Notes: a model not told the origin generated them from the sequence alone. A stretch of 34,334 nucleotides of DNA from an uncultured Oscillospiraceae bacterium (GCA_944385095.1 CALWVS010000022.1:1-34334), one strand, 5' to 3'; positions 15,351 to 24,674 are shown, counted from the stretch's first letter. Numbers and translations: made by a program.

Positions 15351-16631
15351 ATGAAATTACTCATTCAGAACGGACGTGTGGTTGACCCAGTCAACGCCAC
15401 CGTCTCCATTTTAGACATTTTTGCTGAAAATGGTCGCATTGTACAGATGGAAAAAAACATTGAGGCAGAGGCCGATGTGGTATTGGATGCCACTGGCCTT
15501 ATTGTCTGTCCAGGACTTATAGATATGCACGTCCATCTCCGGGACCCCGGGCTCACCTACAAGGAGGATATTTTCACTGGTACTGCTGCCGCTGCCCGAG
15601 GCGGTGTGACTGCGGTGGCATGTATGGCAAACACAGACCCTGTGGTGGACAGCCCAGAACAAATTCAGTATATCAAAGAAAAAGCGGCACAGGGAAACGG
15701 GGTGCATGTATACCCCATTGGTGCTGTATCGGTGGGGATGCGTGGAGAGGAACCCACCAACGGGGACGCTCTGAAACAGGCTGGTGCTGTGGCTCTGTCT
15801 GATGATGGGTGTAATGTAGACAATGCCAACCTGATGCGGGATGTGATGATTCTTGCCAAACGGTTGCAGTTGCCCGTTTTGTGCCACTGTGAGGACACCT
15901 CTATGGTGGAAAACAGGGCAGTGAATGAGGGCAGTGTCTCCCGTCAGCTCTGGCTGGAGGGTCGCCCTGCCATTGCAGAAGAAATTATGGTCATGCGAGA
16001 TGCCATGCTGGCAGAGGAGACTGGTGCCCATGTCCACATCTGCCATATCTCCACTGCCAAATCGGTAGACATTGTCCGGCGTATGAAAAAACACGGGGTA
16101 CCCATCACCTGTGAAACCTGCCCTCAATATTTCACTTTGACAGAGGACGAAATTCTCACTCAAGGCTCTCTTGCCCGTGTGAATCCCCCTCTGCGTACTG
16201 CCAAAGACATCAAAGGCATTATTGCAGGGCTGAAAGATGGCACCATTGACGCCATTGCCACAGACCATGCACCTCACTCCCCAGAGGAAAAAGCCCGCTC
16301 CCTGACCCGTGCCCCCAGTGGTATGGTGGGACTGGAGACCTCCCTTGCCATCACTCTGACAGAATTGTACCACACAGGCAAAATGAAGCTGCCTGACCTC
16401 ATCCGTGCTATGGCCTACAACCCCGCCTCTATTTTACACCTCAGCTCAAAAGGGCGGCTCTCTCTGGGTGGCGATGCAGATATTACCATCTTTGACCCAG
16501 AACAGGAGTGGGTGATTAACCCAGAGGAATTTGCCTCCAAGTCACGCAACACCCCCTTTGCAGGTCGCAAAGTGAAAGGGCGTGTAAAGTATACCATCAT
16601 TGGCGGCAATGTGATTTATCAGGATCAATAA
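15351..16631 (+). CDS. pyrC: Dihydroorotase
   Basis: This is the third step of UMP synthesis, closing carbamoyl aspartate to dihydroorotate. The 426-residue class I amidohydrolase carries the zinc motif HVHLRDPG at 60-67. Further ligands are in LCHCED (His), HICHIS (His) and AIATDHAPH (catalytic Asp). Length matches the Bacillus/Aquifex type rather than the shorter E. coli enzyme. The ATG lies 12 bases after GGAGGG, a longer gap than usual. It is the first gene of pyrC-pyrF-orf-pyrK-pyrD. Confidence 0.96.
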   Translation: MKLLIQNGRVVDPVNATVSILDIFAENGRIVQMEKNIEAEADVVLDATGLIVCPGLIDMHVHLRDPGLTYKEDIFTGTAAAARGGVTAVACMANTDPVVDSPEQIQYIKEKAAQGNGVHVYPIGAVSVGMRGEEPTNGDALKQAGAVALSDDGCNVDNANLMRDVMILAKRLQLPVLCHCEDTSMVENRAVNEGSVSRQLWLEGRPAIAEEIMVMRDAMLAEETGAHVHICHISTAKSVDIVRRMKKHGVPITCETCPQYFTLTEDEILTQGSLARVNPPLRTAKDIKGIIAGLKDGTIDAIATDHAPHSPEEKARSLTRAPSGMVGLETSLAITLTELYHTGKMKLPDLIRAMAYNPASILHLSSKGRLSLGGDADITIFDPEQEWVINPEEFASKSRNTPFAGRKVKGRVKYTIIGGNVIYQDQ

Positions 16632-16644
16632 AGGAGAATGAACC

Positions 16645-17571
16645 ATGTCTTTTGATAGTTTACAGGAAAAAATCATTGCAAAGAAAAATCCCACTGTGGC
16701 TGGTCTGGATGCCCGTATTGAATATGTACCTGAACACATCCGCAAGGCATGCTTTGCAGAGTATGGAGTAGGGCTGAAAGGGGCATGTGAAGCCATTTAT
16801 CAGTTCAATGTGGGACTGATGGATGCTCTGTGTGACATTGTGCCTGCGGTAAAGCCACAGGCAGCCTACTATGAAAATCTGGGCTGGCAGGGCATGGAAA
16901 TGCTGGAACGCACCATTGCCTATGCAAAAAGCAAGGGGCTGTTTGTCATTGCTGACATTAAGCGCGGTGACATCGGTTCCACTGCCACCGCCTATGCAGA
17001 GGGCTGGCTCAGCGGTGCAGACATTGAAGGTCAGACCTTCAAATCCTTTGACGCTGACTGTGTGACCCTCAATGGCTATATGGGTTCTGACTCTATTCTT
17101 CCCTTCCTGAATGCTGCCAAGGGTGAGGACAAGTGCGCCTTTGTGTTAGTCAAAACCTCCAACCCCGGTTCTGGTGAACTTCAGGACATCAAAACAGCTG
17201 ATGGACAGACCATCTATCAGGTGATGGGGCAGCTCAATGAGCAGATTGCTGCTGGCACAGAGGGCAAGTACGGTTTCACCATGGCAGGTGCTGTCACAGG
17301 AGCCACCTATCCTGAGCAGATTCAGAATTTGCGTACCCTTTTGCCCCGTACCTTCTTCTTAGTGCCTGGCTACGGTGCACAGGGCGGCACGGCTGAGGAT
17401 GTAAAGTATGCATTCAACGAGAAGGGGCATGGTGCCATTGTCAACTCCTCACGTGGAATTATGTGCGCTTGGAAAAAGACTGGCAACAACGGTCTGGACT
17501 TTGGTGAGGCTGCCCGAAATGCTGCCATTGCTATGCGGGATGATATTTCCCGTTTTGTGACCATTCAGTAA
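16645..17571 (+). CDS. pyrF: Orotidine-5'-phosphate decarboxylase (type 2)
   Basis: This enzyme makes UMP from OMP, the last step of the pathway. The 308 residues match the longer type 2 family. The catalytic charge network is DIKRGDIGST (104-113), with K106 as the catalytic lysine. The substrate region LDARIEYVP and the phosphate-binding C-terminal VPGYGAQGG and IVNSSRGI loops are present. An AAAGGAG site lies just before the ATG, 13 bp after pyrC. Confidence 0.96.
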   Translation: MSFDSLQEKIIAKKNPTVAGLDARIEYVPEHIRKACFAEYGVGLKGACEAIYQFNVGLMDALCDIVPAVKPQAAYYENLGWQGMEMLERTIAYAKSKGLFVIADIKRGDIGSTATAYAEGWLSGADIEGQTFKSFDADCVTLNGYMGSDSILPFLNAAKGEDKCAFVLVKTSNPGSGELQDIKTADGQTIYQVMGQLNEQIAAGTEGKYGFTMAGAVTGATYPEQIQNLRTLLPRTFFLVPGYGAQGGTAEDVKYAFNEKGHGAIVNSSRGIMCAWKKTGNNGLDFGEAARNAAIAMRDDISRFVTIQ

Positions 17572-17603
17572 CAGTTCCTGATGAGCCGAAAGGAGGGGTT
17601 TCG

Positions 17604-18071
17604 ATGGAAAAGCGGTGTACCTTCTGCGGAAAAGAATTGGGTTTTTTAGAGCGTGATGTGTTAGGCTGTGGCGGCACAGACCAGCCCTGCTGTAAAAGCT
17701 GCCACAAAAAAATGGTTCCCCTCTCTATGGTGGAGCGGTGCCAACGTGCCCTTCAAACTGGTCGGGCTGTGGACTGGCGCACCATGCAGGGATTTCTGGA
17801 ACAGCACCAGCAGGGAGAGGAAACGGCAAAACGGCAGGCAGAACAATGCAAACAACAGCGTCGCACAGGAAAAAACTGTCTGCGCTGTGGTGCTCCTATG
17901 CTCTCTGTGGGAAAACAGACCTTTAAGCTGGGAGAGGAAACCTTCTTTTTCAGCGACTGGAACCGCCTCTTTTCTGGCTCTCTCGACTTGGAAATGGAAG
18001 TGTGTGAACAGTGCCGGAAGGTGGAGTTTTTCTTGCCGGAAGGTGTCTCTTTGAACTTGAATGAGAGGTGA
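17604..18071 (+). CDS. Hypothetical zinc-ribbon protein inside the pyr operon
   Basis: I recognise no family for this 155-residue soluble protein. It carries two sets of paired cysteines: CTFC (C5, C8) with CCKSC (29-33), and CLRC (C92, C95) with CEQC (C134, C137). Each set could hold one zinc. Between them is a glutamine- and lysine-rich helical stretch (about 66-90). An AAGGAGGGG site precedes the ATG. It lies 32 bp after pyrF and its end overlaps the ribosome-binding region of pyrK, so it is co-expressed with the pathway. A structural or regulatory role is possible; nothing in the sequence shows an enzyme. Confidence 0.8.
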   Translation: MEKRCTFCGKELGFLERDVLGCGGTDQPCCKSCHKKMVPLSMVERCQRALQTGRAVDWRTMQGFLEQHQQGEETAKRQAEQCKQQRRTGKNCLRCGAPMLSVGKQTFKLGEETFFFSDWNRLFSGSLDLEMEVCEQCRKVEFFLPEGVSLNLNER

Positions 18072-18079
18072 TTTTCTAC

Positions 18080-18859
18080 ATGAAGGTAGAACACAAGTGT
18101 AAGATATTAGAGAAAACCATGCTCAATGACAGTGCTGTCTCTATGGTGCTGGAAGTAGGGGATATGGTGAAAACTTCCTTTAAGCATCCCGGGCAGTTTG
18201 TCCATGTAAAGTGTGGGGATGGACTGCTGCTGCGCCGTCCCATCTCTGTTTGCAGTTGTGCTGTGGGTTCTCCATCTGATACCCTGCGCATTGTTTTTGA
18301 GGAGCGAGGTGAGGGTACAAAATGGCTCTCCAACCGTCCCGCTGGGCACCCTCTGGACGTAATGGGACTGCTGGGCAATGGCTTCCCAATGAAAAAAGAG
18401 GGGCGTTACCTGCTGGTAGGTGGCGGCATTGGAGTCCCTCCCATGTTGGGCTGTGCCCAGTTCCCTGACCAAAAAGCCACTGCCATTCTGGGGTTCCGCT
18501 CCAAGGAAAAAGTCATGCTGCTGGATGAATTTGAGGCAGTGTGTGAAAAGGTCCTGCCTGCCACCGATGACGGCTCCTTTGGCTACCACGGTTTTGTGGA
18601 TGCCCTTGTCAAACAGGAGCTGGAACAGGATACCCACTATGATGCTGTCCTTGCCTGTGGTCCAAAACCTATGCTGCGCAATGTGGCAAAGGTGGCTGAG
18701 GCATTTGGCGTTCCCTGCCTTGTCTCTATGGAGGAACGGATGGGCTGTGGCGTTGGGGCTTGTCTGGTGTGTGCCTGTGATATGAACGACGGCAGCCGTA
18801 AGCATGTATGCAAAGATGGTCCTGTCTTTGATGCCAAGGAGGTGGATTGGAATGCCTAA
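18080..18859 (+). CDS. pyrK: Dihydroorotate dehydrogenase B, electron-transfer subunit
   Basis: PyrK carries FAD and a [2Fe-2S] cluster and links PyrD to NAD. The 259 residues have the FAD motif RRPISV (52-57), the nucleotide motif GGGIGVPPM (about 114-122) and CGPKPM near 193. The cluster cysteines are spaced C223-x4-C228-x2-C231-x12-C244, the canonical PyrK pattern. The ATG at 18080 is eight bases after GAGGTGA; the in-frame GTG at 18068 lies within that site and is rejected. It overlaps pyrD by eight bases. Confidence 0.95.
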   Translation: MKVEHKCKILEKTMLNDSAVSMVLEVGDMVKTSFKHPGQFVHVKCGDGLLLRRPISVCSCAVGSPSDTLRIVFEERGEGTKWLSNRPAGHPLDVMGLLGNGFPMKKEGRYLLVGGGIGVPPMLGCAQFPDQKATAILGFRSKEKVMLLDEFEAVCEKVLPATDDGSFGYHGFVDALVKQELEQDTHYDAVLACGPKPMLRNVAKVAEAFGVPCLVSMEERMGCGVGACLVCACDMNDGSRKHVCKDGPVFDAKEVDWNA

Positions 18860-19772
18860 TGTGGATTTACAAGTCAACCTTGCCGGTATGACCATGAAAA
18901 ACCCTGTGGTGGTTGCCTCTGGCACCTTTGGCTTTGGTCGTGAGTATGGGCAGTTCTTTGATTTAAGTGAACTGGGTGGCATTTGTGCCAAAGGTCTGAC
19001 CCTTCACCGCCGGGAAGGCAACCCTGCCCCCCGTATTGCAGAAACTCCCATGGGCATTCTCAACTCTGTGGGTCTGCAAAACCCCGGAGTGGACGCCTTT
19101 ATTGCCTCTGAATTGCCATTTTTACGTCAGTATGATGTGAAAGTCATTGCCAATATCTCCGGTAATACACCAGAGGAATATGGTATCATGTGTGAAAAGC
19201 TGGCAGATGCCGGGGTAGATATGATTGAGGTGAATATCTCCTGCCCCAATGTAAAAGCCGGCGGGCTTGCCTACGGCACCCGTCCAGAACTGGCTGCGGA
19301 AGTCACAAAAGTGGCAAAAGCCCACGCTGGTTCTGTGCCTGTGATGGTGAAACTCTCCCCCAATGTCACAGACATCACCGAAATTGCCAAAGCAGTGGCA
19401 GATGCCGGGGCAGATGCCCTGTCCCTCATCAATACCCTGCGTGGCATGCGGATTGATGTCATGAGCAATCGCCCCGTTTTGAAAATGAACACAGGTGGTC
19501 TGTCCGGTCCTGCGGTGCTGCCAGTGGCAGTGCGTATGGTGTGGGAAGTCGCCAATGCCGTAAAACTGCCCATTTTGGGCATGGGCGGCGTTTCCAAAGG
19601 GGAGGATGCAGTCCAACTCATGCTGGCTGGTGCCTCTGCGGTGGCAGTGGGCACTGCCCTGTTTGCTGACCCCTATACTCCCCTGACTGTCCGTGATGGT
19701 CTTGCAGAGATTGCCCATCGGAAAGGGCTGTCCGCTGTCTCTCAGCTCACAGGCGGGGTCAATCCCTGGTAA
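18852..19772 (+). CDS. pyrD: Dihydroorotate dehydrogenase B, catalytic subunit
   Basis: This FMN enzyme oxidises dihydroorotate to orotate, working as a PyrD2-PyrK2 complex. The 306 residues are of family 1B: PVVVASGTFG near 18-27, GLTLHRREGNPAPRI near 48-61, the catalytic cysteine C131 in NISCPN, and C-terminal FMN-phosphate motifs (LGMGGVSKGED, AVAVGTALF). The ATG at 18852 follows AAGGAGG and overlaps the end of pyrK. A reading frame extending upstream to 18804 is inside pyrK and is not the start. Confidence 0.96.
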   Translation: MPNVDLQVNLAGMTMKNPVVVASGTFGFGREYGQFFDLSELGGICAKGLTLHRREGNPAPRIAETPMGILNSVGLQNPGVDAFIASELPFLRQYDVKVIANISGNTPEEYGIMCEKLADAGVDMIEVNISCPNVKAGGLAYGTRPELAAEVTKVAKAHAGSVPVMVKLSPNVTDITEIAKAVADAGADALSLINTLRGMRIDVMSNRPVLKMNTGGLSGPAVLPVAVRMVWEVANAVKLPILGMGGVSKGEDAVQLMLAGASAVAVGTALFADPYTPLTVRDGLAEIAHRKGLSAVSQLTGGVNPW

Positions 19773-19818
19773 GTCTGTACTCAGGCAAGTACCAACCTTG
19801 GAAAGGAACGATCCAATC

Positions 19819-20985
19819 ATGACAACACTGTATCTCATTCGCCACGCTGAGGCGGAAGGAAATTTATATCGTCGTATTCATGGCTGGTATGACGCATTGA
19901 TTACAGAGAACGGATACCGCCAGATTCAGGCTCTGGAAACACGGTTTACTGATATTCCCATAGATGCCGTCTATTCCAGTGACCTGATTCGTACCCAAAC
20001 CACCGCACAGGCAATTTGCCGTCCCAAAAACCTGCCTCTCACCACACATAAGGGACTGCGAGAAGTCCATATGGGTCTGTGGGAGGATCACCCTTGGGGA
20101 GAAATCCGCCACCTGTACCCGGAGGAACTATCCCTGTTTAACCACAGTGACCCGGCATGGCGTGCCCCAAACGGGGAGAGCCTTCACGAAGTGGGGCACC
20201 GGATGGAAAAGGCGGTGCGTGAGATTGTCTTACAGCATCCCGACCAGACCATTGCCATTTTCAGCCACGGCACTGCTATCCGCCAGTTTCTGGCACGGGT
20301 ACAGGGTATTTCCCCCAGCCAGTGGCACAGCCTGCCCCACAGCGACAACACCGCTGTCTCCTGCCTTGCCTATGACGAGGAGGGGTTTCACATTGTATTT
20401 GAGGGGGATAATTCCCATCTGGATGAATCTATCTCCACCCTTGCCCGTCAGAGCTGGTGGAAAAAAGATAAGGACGGGGAGGAGGATGTAAATCTGTGGT
20501 TCCGTCCTCTGGATTTGAACACGGAGCAGGACCGCTATCTGGCTGCCCGTCGGGATGCCTGGATGTCTGTCCATGGTCCTGCCCTCCCCTTTGATGGTCC
20601 CACCTTTCTGGAGGGTGCCAGAAATGCGGCATCCCAAAACCCATGGGCGGTGTGTGCTGCCATGAATGGGGAACGGTTTGCCGGTGTATTACAGTGCAAC
20701 CCCGCCAGACATGCACAGGAACAGACTGGGTTTATCTCCTTTTTCTATGTCACCTCTGCCTTTCGTCTGAAAGGGCTTGGTGTTCAGCTTTTGGGGCAGG
20801 CAATTTCCTTCTATCGGGCACTGGGTCGCCATCGGCTCCGACTGCGCTGCGCTGTCAGTAATGCCATTGCCCTACACTTTTATCAAAAATATGGCTTTCG
20901 TGCTGTTGGGCAGGAACAAATTGGTCCATTGACCTTGGATACTTTGGAATTGCCCATTCAACAAACTTTGGAGGGGCGGACTTGA
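19819..20985 (+). CDS. Histidine phosphatase-GNAT acetyltransferase fusion
   Basis: The 388-residue protein joins two domains. The N-terminal half (1-about 205) is a phosphoglycerate-mutase-like histidine phosphatase with LIRHAEAEGN (H9 as phospho-acceptor), SSDLIRTQTTA, a REVHMGLWED acid loop and the second His in SHGTAIRQF. The C-terminal part (about 245-388) is a GNAT acetyltransferase with FFYVTSAFRLKGLGVQLL, the acetyl-CoA loop, and ending NAIALHFYQKYGFRAVG. The ATG is about 11 bases after AAAGGA, 46 bp after pyrD. Substrates of both domains are unknown; the operon context does not decide them. Confidence 0.88.
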   Translation: MTTLYLIRHAEAEGNLYRRIHGWYDALITENGYRQIQALETRFTDIPIDAVYSSDLIRTQTTAQAICRPKNLPLTTHKGLREVHMGLWEDHPWGEIRHLYPEELSLFNHSDPAWRAPNGESLHEVGHRMEKAVREIVLQHPDQTIAIFSHGTAIRQFLARVQGISPSQWHSLPHSDNTAVSCLAYDEEGFHIVFEGDNSHLDESISTLARQSWWKKDKDGEEDVNLWFRPLDLNTEQDRYLAARRDAWMSVHGPALPFDGPTFLEGARNAASQNPWAVCAAMNGERFAGVLQCNPARHAQEQTGFISFFYVTSAFRLKGLGVQLLGQAISFYRALGRHRLRLRCAVSNAIALHFYQKYGFRAVGQEQIGPLTLDTLELPIQQTLEGRT

Positions 20986-21021
20986 TGTCCGCTCCTATCT
21001 CACTCTAATGGGAGTTAAACT

Positions 21022-23010
21022 ATGAGCTTTGACCGCACTCTCTTTCTTCCTGTTTCCAGAGAAGATATGGCACAGCGTGGCTGGGACAGCTATGATGTGC
21101 TGTTGATTACAGGGGACGCCTATGTAGACCACCCCTCTTTTGGTCCCACCATCATTGGACGGCTGTTGGAGGCGGAGGGCTATCGGGTTGCCATCCTGTC
21201 TCAGCCAGACTGGAAAACCCCAGATGCCTTTACTGTTTTAGGGCGTCCACGGCTGGCTGTTATGATTTCTGCCGGCAATCTGGATTCCATGGTGGCACAC
21301 TATACCGCTGCCAAAAAACGCCGCCATGACGATGCCTACTCCCCAGGACGTCGGGCAGGGCTGCGCCCCGACCACGCCACAGTGGTCTATTCCAACCGTG
21401 TGCGTGAAGTATATGGGGACATCCCCATTATCATTGGTGGACTGGAAGCAAGTCTGCGCCGATTTGCCCACTACGACTACTGGGATGACAAGGTACGCCG
21501 CTCCATTCTCTTTGATGCACAGGCAGACATTCTCACCTATGGCATGGGGGAGCGTGCTTCCAAAGAAATAATCGCCCGTCTTGCCTCTGGTACCCCAGTG
21601 TCTGAAATTACCGACGTGCGTGGAACCTGCATTGCAGCAAAATTTCCCACTGTCTGCGCCTATCCCAAAGTGGAAGTTCCCTCCTTTGAGGAAGTTTCCA
21701 CCAGTAAGGAAGCATACGCCAGAGCAAATATGGTGGAGTATGAGGAACATGACGCTGTGGTTGGACGAGCGATCATCCAAAAACACGGCAAAGAGTTTTT
21801 GATTGTGAATCCACCAGCCTATCCCCTTACCACAAAAGAAATGGATGCAGTGGCAGAACTGCCCTATGTGAAGGAACCACACCCCATGTATGACGATATG
21901 GGCGGTGTCCCTGCCATTGAGGAAGTCCGCTTTTCTGTGACCCACAACCGTGGCTGTTTTGGGGCATGTAATTTCTGTTCTCTCGCCTTCCATCAGGGGC
22001 GCACCATCTCCTGCCGCAGTCATGAGAGTGTGGTGCGTGAAGTGAAAGCGTTGACCCAGCATCCCGGATTCAAGGGTTATATCCATGATGTGGGGGGACC
22101 TGCTGCCACCTTCCGCCGTCCCTCCTGTCAGAAGCAATTAAAACATGGTATGTGCAAAAACCGTGCCTGCCTTGCCCCAGAAGCCTGCCCCAATCTGGAC
22201 GCCGACCACACCGACTATATGATGCTTCTGCGGAAACTGCGACAGATTCCCAAGGTCAAAAAGGTATTTATCCGCTCCGGTATTCGCTTTGACTATTTGA
22301 TGAAGGACCCCAGTGGGGAATTCTTTACTGACCTCATCCAGCACCACATCTCTGGTCAGCTTAAAGTTGCCCCAGAGCACTGTGTTGCTCACACCTTAGA
22401 CTATATGGGCAAGCCACACATTGAAGTGTATGAACGGTTCAAGGAGAAATACTACAAACTGAATCGCCGGTATGGGAAAGAGCAATACCTTGTGCCCTAT
22501 CTCATTTCCTCTCACCCAGGCTGTACCCTTCAGGATGCAGTCCAACTGGCAGAGTGGCTCAACAAGCAGGGGCACATGCCGGAACAGGTACAGGATTTCT
22601 ATCCCACTCCTGGTACCCTTGCCACCTGTATGTGGTATACCGGTCTTGACCCACGCACCATGAAACCCGTCTTTGTCCCCAAAACGCCACATGACAAAGC
22701 CCTGCAACGTGCTCTGATGCAGTGGAGAAAACCCCAGAACCGAAAACTGGTTCTGGAGGCATTACAAAAGACAGACCGTCAGGACCTGATTGGTTATGGC
22801 AAGCGGTGTCTGGTGCGACCAGACAAGGGACAAACTCCGCACTCCCCTAAACCATCCAAAGAACAACAAAAAAACACTGGTAAACGGAAACCAGTGCAAT
22901 CATCAGACCGTTCACAGGAAAAAAACCGTCTTTCCACAAAACGAAAAGCAGGGTGGGCAAAAGCAAAGCCACCTGTGACCAAAGGAACCAAAAAGAAAAA
23001 AGGACGCTAA
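21022..23010 (+). CDS. YgiQ family radical SAM protein
   Basis: The 662-residue protein matches the YgiQ family of large uncharacterised radical SAM proteins. The N-terminal cobalamin-binding-like domain starts FLPVSREDMAQRGWDSYDV (in pieces), and the [4Fe-4S] motif is CFGACNFC inside NRGCFGACNFCSLAF. A second cysteine-rich stretch (CQKQLKHGMCKNRACLAPEACPN, in pieces) follows about 55 residues later. The last 80 residues are very basic and low in complexity (many K, P, Q), which is usual for this family in Firmicutes. A GGGAG site precedes the ATG. It is the last gene before the terminator at 23014. The reaction is not known. Confidence 0.9.
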   Translation: MSFDRTLFLPVSREDMAQRGWDSYDVLLITGDAYVDHPSFGPTIIGRLLEAEGYRVAILSQPDWKTPDAFTVLGRPRLAVMISAGNLDSMVAHYTAAKKRRHDDAYSPGRRAGLRPDHATVVYSNRVREVYGDIPIIIGGLEASLRRFAHYDYWDDKVRRSILFDAQADILTYGMGERASKEIIARLASGTPVSEITDVRGTCIAAKFPTVCAYPKVEVPSFEEVSTSKEAYARANMVEYEEHDAVVGRAIIQKHGKEFLIVNPPAYPLTTKEMDAVAELPYVKEPHPMYDDMGGVPAIEEVRFSVTHNRGCFGACNFCSLAFHQGRTISCRSHESVVREVKALTQHPGFKGYIHDVGGPAATFRRPSCQKQLKHGMCKNRACLAPEACPNLDADHTDYMMLLRKLRQIPKVKKVFIRSGIRFDYLMKDPSGEFFTDLIQHHISGQLKVAPEHCVAHTLDYMGKPHIEVYERFKEKYYKLNRRYGKEQYLVPYLISSHPGCTLQDAVQLAEWLNKQGHMPEQVQDFYPTPGTLATCMWYTGLDPRTMKPVFVPKTPHDKALQRALMQWRKPQNRKLVLEALQKTDRQDLIGYGKRCLVRPDKGQTPHSPKPSKEQQKNTGKRKPVQSSDRSQEKNRLSTKRKAGWAKAKPPVTKGTKKKKGR

Positions 23011-23013
23011 CAC

Positions 23014-23060
23014 AAACCCCCATACCTGTGTGAATTTTCCACAGATATGGGGGTTTTGGT
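23014..23060. terminator. Bidirectional terminator between ygiQ-like and hydrogenase genes
   Basis: An 11-bp stem (AAACCCCCATA with TATGGGGGTTT) encloses a second stem (CTGTG with CACAG). A short T run follows on the plus strand. The convergent hydrogenase gene ends at 23068, so the same structure probably serves both. Confidence 0.8.
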
Positions 23061-23067
23061 GTATGAT

Positions 23068-24591
23068 TTATTCGTGCTCGGACACTTCACGCAGACGCTT
23101 TACCGCTGCGGACTCCTGCACACTTTTTACTGTTGCCTCACTGGCATAGCGACCCACTGCGGCAGTGCTCTTTTTCACAGGGGTAATGGTGCCAGCTCCT
23201 GCCACACAGCCACCTGGGCAGCCCATACCCTCCAACAGATAGCCATTATACTTACCTGTCTTTGCCATGAGCAGCATTTTACGGCACTCTCTCAAACCAT
23301 CTGCATGCTCCACCTTCACTTCACGCTCAGGGTCAATCTCTGCAATGGCAGCCTTTACCGCAGCAGCCACACCACCTGTGACCGCAAAGCCACGTCCCAA
23401 AGAAGTACCTGTACCAAACTCCTCATCTGGATTGACAGGCATATCCGCAGGGTTGATTCCCTTTGCATCAAAAATACCCTGCATCTCCTCAAAGGTCAGC
23501 ACAAAGTCCACATCACTGCGGATAGTGCGACGGGATGCCTCCAGCTTCTTTGCGGTGCATGGACCAATGAACACAATACGCACATCAGGGTGGTCCTTTT
23601 TATAGAGACGAGCAGTGAGTACCATTGGGGTCATTGCCATAGAAATATAGTCCTTAAACTGTGGGAACAGTTTCTTTGCCATCACACTCCAGGAGGGACA
23701 GCAGGAAGTTGCCATAAAGGGCTGTTCCGCTGGCACTTTCTTGAGGAAATCCTCCGCCTCCTCAGCGGTACACATGTCGGCACCTACTGCCACTTCAATC
23801 ACTTTATCAAACCCAACCTGACGCATCGCCTCACGAAGCTGGGAAGATGTGACCTTCTCGCCAAACTGGCTCACAAAGGCAGGAGCCACCGCAGCCACCA
23901 CTTTATCGCCTCGTTTGATGGCCTGAATGAGCTGGAAAATCTGGCTCTTGTCGGAAATGGCACCAAAGGGGCAGTTGACGAGACACATACCACAGGATAC
24001 ACACTTGTCATAGTCAATTTTTGCTCTGCCCAGTTCATCAGAACCAATGGCATCCATACCACAGGCCTCTGCACAGGGACGTTCAATTTTCAGAATGGCA
24101 CCATAGGGGCACTCATCGGCACACTTTCCACACTTGATACATTTTTCTTGGTCAATCACACTCTTACCCTGTACCAGTGTAATGGCATCTTTGGGGCAGA
24201 CCTCTTTACAGGGGTGTGCCATACAGCCCTGGCACATATTGGTCACTTGCACCCGTTTGGTGGGGCAGGCATTACAGGCAAAGGGAATGATGTTAATCAG
24301 GGGAGGCTCATAATACTTTTCTGCAATGACACTCTCCTCAAGATGGTAGTCTGTTGGTGCATACTCACTCAAATCACGCATGGGCAGACCCATAGCCAGA
24401 CGGATTCTCTCGCTGACCACTGCTCGCTCTACCAGAATGTTCTGGCGATGCTTTGCAGCTTCACCTGGGATAATCTTGTGGGGCAGACGGCGGATTGCTT
24501 CAGAATAGTTTGCATCTTCAAATGCCATTCTGGCAACCTCAGTGAATACCTGACGGCGGATATCATTGATGAAGGTATGGACACCTCGCAT
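23068..24591 (-). CDS. Monomeric [FeFe] hydrogenase-like protein (group B type)
   Basis: The 507-residue iron-sulfur protein carries several clusters and an H-cluster domain. Ferredoxin-like cysteines occur at 120-132 (CQGC...C...CP), 151-161 (CIKCGKC...CP) and 197-207 (CVSCGMC...CP), plus C173 and C177. The H-cluster motifs are TSCCPSW (295-301), GPCTAKKLE (343-351) and EGMGCPGGCVAGAGT (454-468). The second motif lacks the Met of the classical MPC form and the third ends GAGT rather than GGGG, as I recall for group B enzymes such as clostridial CpIII. A GAGGAGG site precedes the ATG. No maturation genes or partner subunits are adjacent. Hydrogen turnover direction is not shown. Confidence 0.87.
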   Translation of the reverse strand: MRGVHTFINDIRRQVFTEVARMAFEDANYSEAIRRLPHKIIPGEAAKHRQNILVERAVVSERIRLAMGLPMRDLSEYAPTDYHLEESVIAEKYYEPPLINIIPFACNACPTKRVQVTNMCQGCMAHPCKEVCPKDAITLVQGKSVIDQEKCIKCGKCADECPYGAILKIERPCAEACGMDAIGSDELGRAKIDYDKCVSCGMCLVNCPFGAISDKSQIFQLIQAIKRGDKVVAAVAPAFVSQFGEKVTSSQLREAMRQVGFDKVIEVAVGADMCTAEEAEDFLKKVPAEQPFMATSCCPSWSVMAKKLFPQFKDYISMAMTPMVLTARLYKKDHPDVRIVFIGPCTAKKLEASRRTIRSDVDFVLTFEEMQGIFDAKGINPADMPVNPDEEFGTGTSLGRGFAVTGGVAAAVKAAIAEIDPEREVKVEHADGLRECRKMLLMAKTGKYNGYLLEGMGCPGGCVAGAGTITPVKKSTAAVGRYASEATVKSVQESAAVKRLREVSEHE

Positions 24592-24645
24592 AGCGTTTCC
24601 TCCTCATTTCTCTTTTGCAAGAAATCTTTCACAATTGGCAGCATT

Positions 24646-24674
24646 ATGGTATCATATCTCTTTCCATTTGACAA
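24646..24674 (-). promoter_or_regulatory. Promoter for the hydrogenase-like gene
   Basis: On the minus strand TTGTCA (24674-24669) and TACCAT (24651-24646) are 17 bp apart, about 55 bp before the ATG. The -10 box is imperfect. Confidence 0.55.
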
